Positions 58,703 through 64,000 of a stretch of 64,000 bases of DNA are shown here, piece by piece. The position numbers and the translations under genes were made by a program. Numbering within the stretch: position 1 is the stretch's first letter; every line of letters starts with the position of its first letter. The notes below the pieces were generated by a model. That model worked only from the letters and a program-made list of their open reading frames with translations. It had not been told where the DNA came from and did no database searches. The DNA is from Terriglobales bacterium (lineage in GTDB: Bacteria > Acidobacteriota > Terriglobia > Terriglobales > Acidobacteriaceae), in NCBI GenBank assembly GCA_035567895.1, contig DATMPC010000014.1, positions 62,001 to 126,000 of the forward strand, read 5' to 3'.

Positions 58703-58951
58703 CTAGGTCTTGTGCTCGTGTTTCGCTTTACACTTGGTGACGATTGCCTGGTGGAGTCGGTCTCGGATGGGGTCTGGGAGGGGGTAAACGTCGTTGTCGC
58801 GGTAGATTTCTATTGTTTTGCGGGTGGTATTGCATACCACGAAGCAGTTATGGCACCACTGGAGGTGCTCTTCCAGCTCCGTTTTGAGCTCGACGTCAAT
58901 ACCGCCGTCCAGGTACTCGTTTAGTTCCTTAAGGAAGTCTTTGCATTTCAC
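58703..58951 (-). CDS. Anti-sigma factor, zinc-finger (ZAS) type
   Basis: 82 residues: MKCKDFLKELNEYLDGGIDVELKTELEEHLQWCHNCFVVCNTTRK in outline. The H-x3-C-x2-C pattern (HLQWCHNC) with the preceding Cys is the ZAS zinc site of anti-sigma factors. There is no membrane segment, so it is a cytoplasmic sensor, possibly redox- or zinc-responsive, like RsrA-type proteins. The start overlaps the sigma factor stop in ATGA, so it is translationally coupled. Confidence 0.9.
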   Translation of the reverse strand: MKCKDFLKELNEYLDGGIDVELKTELEEHLQWCHNCFVVCNTTRKTIEIYRDNDVYPLPDPIRDRLHQAIVTKCKAKHEHKT

Positions 58952-59580
58952 TGCGGCTTAGCCCCGTCCTTTTTCACTTTTTTGAAGTAGCGGTTGAGGC
59001 GCTCCCGCAATTGGAGCCTTGCCCTCAGGAGCCGCGATTTCACAGCAGGTACGCTTAAATTTAGCATCTCTGCTGTCTCTTCTGTTGACAATCCTTCGAT
59101 GTCCCGCAATACGAAAACGGTGCGGAAACTTTGGGGTAGTCCCTGGATGGTCTTTTGGAGTATGTCCCCGAGCTCCGATTGGCCGAATAGCTGCTCCGGA
59201 TTGGGCCCCCAATCGGCCACCTCCCGGGGCATAGAGCCTTCTTCGGTTTCCACGTCCTCGTCCAGGGATACGGTCTTGCTGGTCTTGCGCCGGCGCAACT
59301 TCATCAGCGCTTCGTTTACCGCAATGCGCACTAGCCAGGTATAGAACTTGGAGTTTCCCTGGAACTGCTCCAGGTTCTGATAGGCCTTAATAAATGCATC
59401 TTGGACTACGTCTTCAGCATCCTCACGGTTCTGCGTGATGTGCTGGGCGATCCGGAACACATTACGGTCGTAACGTTTGATCAACTGTTCAAACGCACCC
59501 ACATCGCCGTGCCTGGCCTGGTCTACTAACGCCAGTTCTTCGGTCTGTGGCTCCGCAACCTTGGCTTCTACACTTTCCAT
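58948..59580 (-). CDS. ECF-family RNA polymerase sigma factor
   Basis: 210 residues from ATG 59580 (MESVEAK); the frame is open 18 codons further up without a ribosome site. Region 2 is visible as FEQLIKRYDRNVFRIAQHITQNREDAEDVVQDAFIKAYQNLEQF and FYTWLVRIAVNEALMKLRRRK, and region 4 as LPQSFRTVFVLRDIEGLSTEETAEMLNLSVPAVKSRLLRARLQLRERL, giving an RpoE-like ECF factor. It is paired with the anti-sigma gene that overlaps its stop. Divergent from the CuA lipoprotein gene, with 138 bases between starts. Confidence 0.93.
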   Translation of the reverse strand: MESVEAKVAEPQTEELALVDQARHGDVGAFEQLIKRYDRNVFRIAQHITQNREDAEDVVQDAFIKAYQNLEQFQGNSKFYTWLVRIAVNEALMKLRRRKTSKTVSLDEDVETEEGSMPREVADWGPNPEQLFGQSELGDILQKTIQGLPQSFRTVFVLRDIEGLSTEETAEMLNLSVPAVKSRLLRARLQLRERLNRYFKKVKKDGAKPQ

Positions 59581-59718
59581 ATGTAATACGACTCGTTCAG
59601 CCCCAGAAAGAAACAGAAGACCCACCGGCATCAATAGACCGGAGGTCTACTAAATCGAGTCTGATATCTTAAATGCTACTACGCACTCCTCGCGAATTAA
59701 GTTTATCTACCTGCCCGA

Positions 59719-60078
59719 ATGTCGCGGAAGACGATCATTGTCCTGCTTTGGCTGTCGGTGGCGTCCCTTCTAACAGCTTGTAACACCAAGCCTTCGACGC
59801 ACGACTTCAAGTTTCAGCGGGTTACCATGCGCAAGTTCGCGATTGAGCCCGACGTTATCCGCGTGAAGCAAGGCGAAGATGTGGTGCTGAGCGTGTCCAC
59901 CGAAGATGTTCAGCATGGATTCGAAGTGGAAGATATGGGAATCAACGAACCGGTCCAGCCAGGCAAGCCGGTTGAGATCCACCTGGATACGTCGAAGAAA
60001 GGCGAGTTCCGGGTGGCATGCAGCATCATCTGTGGCCCTGGGCACAACGATATGACGGGGAAGGTCGTCGTGGAATGA
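59719..60078 (+). CDS. Stand-alone CuA (cytochrome oxidase subunit II-like) lipoprotein
   Basis: 119 residues with a lipoprotein signal (LLWLSVASLLTAC, Cys 21). The cupredoxin domain has the full CuA ligand set: His 66 in DVQHGFEV and C101-x3-C105-x3-H109-x2-M112 in CSIICGPGHNDMTG. It lacks the membrane hairpin of normal oxidase subunit II and is not next to any oxidase gene. It could be an electron carrier, a copper donor for oxidase assembly, or a nitrous-oxide-reductase-like fragment; the first two are more likely. Head-to-head with the sigma factor gene. Confidence 0.85.
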   Translation: MSRKTIIVLLWLSVASLLTACNTKPSTHDFKFQRVTMRKFAIEPDVIRVKQGEDVVLSVSTEDVQHGFEVEDMGINEPVQPGKPVEIHLDTSKKGEFRVACSIICGPGHNDMTGKVVVE

Positions 60079-60085
60079 TCGAAAA

Positions 60086-60219
60086 ATCGGGTGATCGGGT
60101 CATCGTGTGAAGTAAGGACACGCTGAACTACACGTACGCGTACAGGCCGAAGTGATAGCCGAGAGCTCGCCGCCTCGGTTTTCACTTCACCCGATCACCC
60201 GATGACCCGATCGCCCGAT
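60086..60219. repeat. Inverted repeat of the ATCGGGTGA module
   Basis: 60086-60113 reads atcgggtgatcgggtcatc then gtgtgaagt. 60184-60219 reads acttcacccgatcaccc followed by gatgacccgatcgcccgat, the reverse complement with extensions. The arms are about 28 bases with few mismatches around a 70-base centre that includes GTACGCGTAC (palindrome). The same module occurs singly near 981, 2486 and 2616. A strong cruciform or transcript hairpin is possible. Confidence 0.65.
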
Positions 60220-60262
60220 TGCTTCCCGGTTCCCTTATAATCCGGCCTGAACTCTCTCTCTC

Positions 60263-61312
60263 ATGGCTGATCTCAATCAAGTCCGCAGCGGCATCGAACG
60301 AGCGGTTTCAAGCCGGCTTACGCAGCAGGCTGACCAGTTTCGTAAGGACGTCGTCGACCAGGTACTGCGCGAGATTGAGCCTCTGTTGGCATCCTCGGGC
60401 GCGACGGGACAGGCGCAGTCAATGCTGGCGTCATCCGTTAGCGGCGTACTCAGTTCCACGATTTCGGCGATTCAGGCCTCGACTGTTCAGGCGGACATTC
60501 TGAAAGCTTTACTCGAGGGCGTTTCGAAGTTCAGCGCTCGAACCGCGTTGTTCGTCGTGCGAGGGACGGCGCTGGCGGGCTGGCAGGCGCGCGGATTTGC
60601 GGACGATAACATCCGGGGACTTACGCTGGACGGATCAAAAGGCCTCGCGGCGCGGGCGATTCAGGGTCGTGATCGCGTGTCCGCGGCCGCAGCCGAGTTT
60701 GATGCGGCTTTTATTCAGCAACACGGCGCACCCGCGGACCGCAATGCCACGTTATTTCCGCTGGTCGTGAGAGACAAAGTAGCGGCGATTTTGTACTGCG
60801 ATACAGGCCCGACGGCAGGTGTCGCGACCGACTTTTCGGCGATCGAGGTGCTTACTCGCTACACCTGTCTGTGGCTTGAGCTTGCTGCAGGAAAGAAAAC
60901 CAGTGGGTCACCAGTGGCAGAGTCGAGCGCCGCCACGTTTGTGGGTTCTGCCAGTACGCAGACAGCATCGGCTGCTCCCGCCGCAGTAGCCGAATCCAAG
61001 CTGTCGGCGGATGCCGGGCCGGCAATTGGAAACCTCTCGGCCGACGACCAGGAACTCCACAAAAAAGCCCAGCGGTTCGCAAAACTGCTGGTGGACGAGA
61101 TCAAGCTGTACAACCAGTCCAAAGTGGCTGAGGGCAAGCAGAATCGCGATTTGTACAAGGTTCTTCGGGAGGACATCGAGAAGAGTCGAGCCACCTACGA
61201 CAAGCGATATGGTGGCACCCCTGTGGCTCTTGCCAGATACTTCGACTCCGAGGTTGTGCGTATTCTAGCCGATAACGACCGGTCTTTGATGGGAAGCGAC
61301 TTTCCCGCCTGA
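60263..61312 (+). CDS. GAF-like domain protein of unknown function
   Basis: 349 residues. The N-terminal 90 residues are helical (RSGIERAVSSRLTQQADQFRKDVVDQVLREIEPLL). A GAF-like fold at about 85-215 follows: ADILKALLEGVSKFSARTALFVVRG, LAARAIQGRDRV and ATLFPLVVRDKVAAILYCDTG, then DFSAIEVLTRYTCLWLELA. After a Ser/Ala-rich linker the C-terminus is a charged helical bundle (ELHKKAQRFAKLLVDEIKLYNQ, NRDLYKVLREDIEKSRATYDKRYG). The last part resembles C-terminal segments of some response regulators in this phylum. Signal and function unknown. It precedes the lytic transglycosylase by 47 bases, a possible operon. Confidence 0.75.
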   Translation: MADLNQVRSGIERAVSSRLTQQADQFRKDVVDQVLREIEPLLASSGATGQAQSMLASSVSGVLSSTISAIQASTVQADILKALLEGVSKFSARTALFVVRGTALAGWQARGFADDNIRGLTLDGSKGLAARAIQGRDRVSAAAAEFDAAFIQQHGAPADRNATLFPLVVRDKVAAILYCDTGPTAGVATDFSAIEVLTRYTCLWLELAAGKKTSGSPVAESSAATFVGSASTQTASAAPAAVAESKLSADAGPAIGNLSADDQELHKKAQRFAKLLVDEIKLYNQSKVAEGKQNRDLYKVLREDIEKSRATYDKRYGGTPVALARYFDSEVVRILADNDRSLMGSDFPA

Positions 61313-61359
61313 GATCGGGTTAATCTATACGTGAGCTGAATTCAGGACGCCAACCCGCC

Positions 61360-63654
61360 GTGCTTTTTCGCTGCATTTCTGTCGTACTTCTAATGTTCTT
61401 AGTGATCTCCTCGTCTGCGCCAACCCTGGCGCAGAGCACATCCAAGACCAACACGCACAAACGTGCTACTCAGAAAAAGAAGACCAGTAAGCCCAGAGGC
61501 AGGACAACGGTCACACCTGCGCATAAGAAAAAGCTGCACCGGGCCTTCGTGGAATCGGCAGACCTGCGTCCGATGGCGAAGCAGTTGCTTGAGCAGCCTA
61601 CCCCTACTGCTTATGTTGCAGTAGAGCGCTATGCAACCAAGCACCGCGCAGATCAAGGTGGCATGCTCGCTCATCTGGTGCTCGGTTACGCGCACTTGCA
61701 GGACAAGGATTACCCAAAGGCTGATAAAGAGCTGAAGCTCGCGGCGGTTCCAGGTAGCGAACTCTCTGATTACGCAGATTTCTTTCTCGCACAGTCCGCG
61801 GCGGCTGCGTCTCCCAACCAGCAGCAAGTCGCGACTTTGCTAAAGGGATTCGGTGAGAAGCACCCTGATTCGCTCTTCATCCGGTCAGCGGAGGTGTTGC
61901 GGGCGAATGCGCTGATTGCCTCCAACCAGAGCGACGAGGCCATTCGTGTGCTCGAGCCGATGCGCGACAACAGGCCCGACGTCGAACTCGCGCTCGGTCG
62001 CGCCTACGCCGCCGTTGGTCAAACGGCCAAGGCTGTTTCAATTTGGAACCACCTGTACGCCGAAATGCCGCTCAGCCAGGAGGCTTCGGCAGCGCAGATC
62101 GAGTTAACAAAACTGGGCGGGCAGGGACTCATCTCGGTTCCAACTCTCGAACAGCGCCGCACACGGGCGGATCTGCTGATGAAAGGACGGCGGTTTGACC
62201 TGGCAGCAATCGAGTATCGAGCGATTCTCGACAGCATCCGCTCAGATATGAGCCAACAGTCTTTACAGCGCGAGCTGCAGGTGAAGCTTGGTGGAGCTCT
62301 CTATCGCCAACGTCAGTTGGAGCAGGCCAAGTCGCTGCTCGAGTCAGTACCGGCGACCTCGGAGCCTTATGAGGCGGAGCGTCTCTACTATCTGCATGAA
62401 ATTGCGCGCAGCAAAGATGATGGCGGAGGTGAGCGCCAGCTCCTGTCGGACTTGATACAGAAGTTTCCTGCCAGTCCCTGGCTGCAAGATGCCTTGCTGT
62501 CCGCCAGCAACATGTACCTGCTGCGGCCTGATTACAACAACGCGATCGAGTACTACAGCGCGCAGTTCAAGCTGTTCCCGGAAGGGAAGTACTCGCCGTA
62601 CTCGCACTGGAAGGCGGCATGGCTGAATCTGCGCATCGGCAACAAAGACGAAGCCAAGCGTCTGATGGAGGAGCAGATCAAGTTGTATCCGGCGGGGCAG
62701 GAGATTCCTCCAGCACTGTATTGGCGCGCACGGCTGGCCGAGGAAGACGGTGATCTCGACCGCGCTGGCGAGTACTACACGTTCATTCTTCGCCGATTTA
62801 CGCACTATTACTACGCTGACCTGGCACGCCAGCGATTGCGTTTTCACTTCGATGCATCGAAACACGATCCGCTGCTCGATAAAGTTCCGATTCAAGACGA
62901 TCTCGACAAGAGCAGCTTTGAAGCTCCGTCGGACGATTTGCGTATTGCGCGCGCACAACTGCTCGCCAATGCGGCGTTATTTGATTTCGCTGTGCGCGAA
63001 CTGCAGGCGTTGCCCGACAAGCTCTATGCCAAGGCTGAGATTGCCAGGGTGTATTTGAAAGCGGATCGCCCGGATCGTGCTCTGCAGTCATTCAAGCGCG
63101 CAGTGCCGGGATACTTTGCGGGCGACATCACCGACCTGCCGTCCTGGGCATGGAATATCCTCTTTCCGAAGCCCTATTGGAACGAGCTAACGCGCTACGC
63201 CAATGCAAACGGTCTGGATCCCTATCTGGTGGCGAGCCTCATTCGCCAGGAGTCCGAGTTCAATCCTCAGGCGGTTTCTCACGCGAATGCTTGGGGACTC
63301 ATGCAACTCCTTCCGCCGGTGGGGAAGAAGCTGGCAAGAGAAGTGCGGATGAGGCATTTTAGCCAGGAGCAGTTAACCGATCCGAACATCAACATACAGC
63401 TTGGAACGCGGTACTTTAAGCAGATTGTTGACAGCTTCGACGGGCAAGTGCAATACGCCTTAGCTGCATACAACGCAGGCACAGATCGAGTGAAGGACTG
63501 GCAGGCACAAGGCCCATATCGGGACATCAATGAATTCGTAGAATCCATCCCCTTCACCGAGACACGCGAATACGTACAAGCAATCATGCGAAATGCGACC
63601 GTGTACCGATTGCTGTATTCGAAGAACGTTGAGACCGCACGAGCTACTCCTTAA
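61360..63654 (+). CDS. Soluble lytic murein transglycosylase (Slt-type) with superhelical TPR region
   Basis: 764 residues from a GTG start. Signal peptide (ISVVLLMFLVISSSAPTLA), a basic linker (25-55), an alpha-superhelix of TPR-like units (60-590), and the SLT domain (about 605-755): YLVASLIRQESEFNPQAVS with catalytic Glu 631, WGLMQLLPPVGKKLA, INIQLGTRYFKQIV and ALAAYNAGTDRVKDW, ending in FVESIPFTETREYVQAIMR. It cleaves peptidoglycan to 1,6-anhydro muropeptides in the periplasm. Overall length and layout match Slt70-type enzymes. It probably follows the GAF-like gene in one transcript. Confidence 0.94.
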   Translation: MLFRCISVVLLMFLVISSSAPTLAQSTSKTNTHKRATQKKKTSKPRGRTTVTPAHKKKLHRAFVESADLRPMAKQLLEQPTPTAYVAVERYATKHRADQGGMLAHLVLGYAHLQDKDYPKADKELKLAAVPGSELSDYADFFLAQSAAAASPNQQQVATLLKGFGEKHPDSLFIRSAEVLRANALIASNQSDEAIRVLEPMRDNRPDVELALGRAYAAVGQTAKAVSIWNHLYAEMPLSQEASAAQIELTKLGGQGLISVPTLEQRRTRADLLMKGRRFDLAAIEYRAILDSIRSDMSQQSLQRELQVKLGGALYRQRQLEQAKSLLESVPATSEPYEAERLYYLHEIARSKDDGGGERQLLSDLIQKFPASPWLQDALLSASNMYLLRPDYNNAIEYYSAQFKLFPEGKYSPYSHWKAAWLNLRIGNKDEAKRLMEEQIKLYPAGQEIPPALYWRARLAEEDGDLDRAGEYYTFILRRFTHYYYADLARQRLRFHFDASKHDPLLDKVPIQDDLDKSSFEAPSDDLRIARAQLLANAALFDFAVRELQALPDKLYAKAEIARVYLKADRPDRALQSFKRAVPGYFAGDITDLPSWAWNILFPKPYWNELTRYANANGLDPYLVASLIRQESEFNPQAVSHANAWGLMQLLPPVGKKLAREVRMRHFSQEQLTDPNINIQLGTRYFKQIVDSFDGQVQYALAAYNAGTDRVKDWQAQGPYRDINEFVESIPFTETREYVQAIMRNATVYRLLYSKNVETARATP

Positions 63655-63748
63655 AGAACTCACGGCAGAATAGTGAAAAATGTGGCACAACCGCCCTCGG
63701 CTGTGAAACTGAGTGCCCATACACCTAACTTGTGATAACTGGTGTATT

Positions 63749-63958
63749 ATGTCCCAAATGGCAAGAACCAATATTGATGTTAACGAAGAGTTAATCCGGA
63801 AGGCGCGCAAGCTCACTCGATTGAAAACAAAGCGGCAGATTGTGGAACGAGCCTTGGAGTTGCTCGTCCGATCGGAGAGCCGTAAATCAATCGTTCGCTA
63901 CTACGGAAGCGGCATTTGGAAGGGGGATCTGAACTCGTCGCGGAGAAACCGCGTTTGA
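63749..63958 (+). CDS. VapB-type antitoxin
   Basis: 69 residues from ATG 63749 (ATG 63758 is an alternative; the earlier frame start lacks support). MARTNIDVNEELIRKARKLTRLKTKRQIVERALELLVR is the ribbon-helix-helix DNA-binding region typical of VapB antitoxins, followed by a toxin-binding tail with IWKGDL. Its TGA overlaps the TTG start of the PIN-domain gene, the usual coupled vapBC layout. It should repress its own promoter together with the toxin. Confidence 0.9.
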   Translation: MSQMARTNIDVNEELIRKARKLTRLKTKRQIVERALELLVRSESRKSIVRYYGSGIWKGDLNSSRRNRV

Positions 63959-64000
63959 TCCTGGTCGATACCTCCGTCTGGATCGATTTCTTTAGCTCTT
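63955..64000 (+). CDS. VapC-type PIN-domain toxin, N-terminal 15 residues (cut by window edge)
   Basis: From a TTG at 63955 the frame reads ILVDTSVWIDFFSS to the window edge. LVDTSVWIDFF with the first catalytic Asp is the diagnostic start of VapC PIN ribonucleases, which cleave tRNA or rRNA. GGAG lies 9 bases before the TTG. It overlaps the antitoxin stop by 4 bases. The rest lies outside the window. Confidence 0.85.
   Translation, partial: MILVDTSVWIDFFSS

Overview
The window looks like a chromosomal stretch of an Acidobacteriota bacterium, probably class Terriglobia. This is inference from gene content, not from a marker gene. The signs are an 823-residue orphan MacB-like permease of the acidobacterial duplicated type plus a decayed second copy, a BlaI/M56 pair, an outer-membrane lipid A set (lpxD and an LpxL-type acyltransferase), bshA, many TTG/GTG starts, and gaps filled with short dispersed GC-rich repeats. 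No phage, complete insertion sequence, CRISPR array or rRNA was seen.

Layout. 1-3.2 kb: the N-terminal part of a DPPY-type DNA methyltransferase running off the left edge, a VOC protein and a HigB/HigA-type toxin-antitoxin pair, set in a mosaic of repeats. 3.2-10.5 kb: a small membrane peptide gene with its own terminator, the orphan permease, then blaI-M56 peptidase-amidohydrolase-alpha/beta hydrolase with matching operator-like sequences before blaI and the amidohydrolase. 10.5-11.2 kb: a decayed permease relic abutting a 3' tRNA-Lys fragment, which looks like a recombination scar. 11.2-16.3 kb: a Tat-exported FAD oxidase, a membrane protein, a GH5 glycosidase and tRNA-Phe. 16.7-22.5 kb: a minus-strand operon TPR-NfeD-slipin-SPOR-PilT and tRNA-Gly.

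22.8-36.7 kb is dense housekeeping: a hybrid kinase, a small receiver, DUF72, a nucleotidyltransferase, ubiD, lipid A acyltransferases, a MobB-like P-loop protein, a DehI-like protein, ribA, a LytS-type kinase, bshA and yjbQ. 36.7-40.4 kb holds a tightly overlapping mazG-GNAT-enolase superfamily (OSBS/NSAR) operon. 41.2-47.6 kb holds bactofilin, a methyltransferase, a DegT aminotransferase, a receiver/MBL fusion whose receiver has lost its phosphoacceptor Asp, a retropepsin/NTF2 fusion and rpiA.

47.6-57 kb is looser accessory DNA: a GNAT, a Rap1a/Tai-domain protein with an extra C-terminal domain, GH16, two frameshifted genes, a Tgs1-like methyltransferase, aspartate kinase and a structured repeat cluster with covarying hairpins. 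57-64 kb: a cupin, a secreted protein, an ECF sigma/anti-sigma pair, a stand-alone CuA lipoprotein, a GAF-like protein, a soluble lytic transglycosylase, and a VapB/VapC pair cut by the right edge.

The most promising uncharacterised signals are the helically phased iterated repeats shared by 3.0 kb and 47.8 kb, the hairpin families with compensatory base changes (1.5-2.5 kb and 56.6-56.9 kb), the tRNA fragment/permease relic junction, and several enzymes that lack a key residue.
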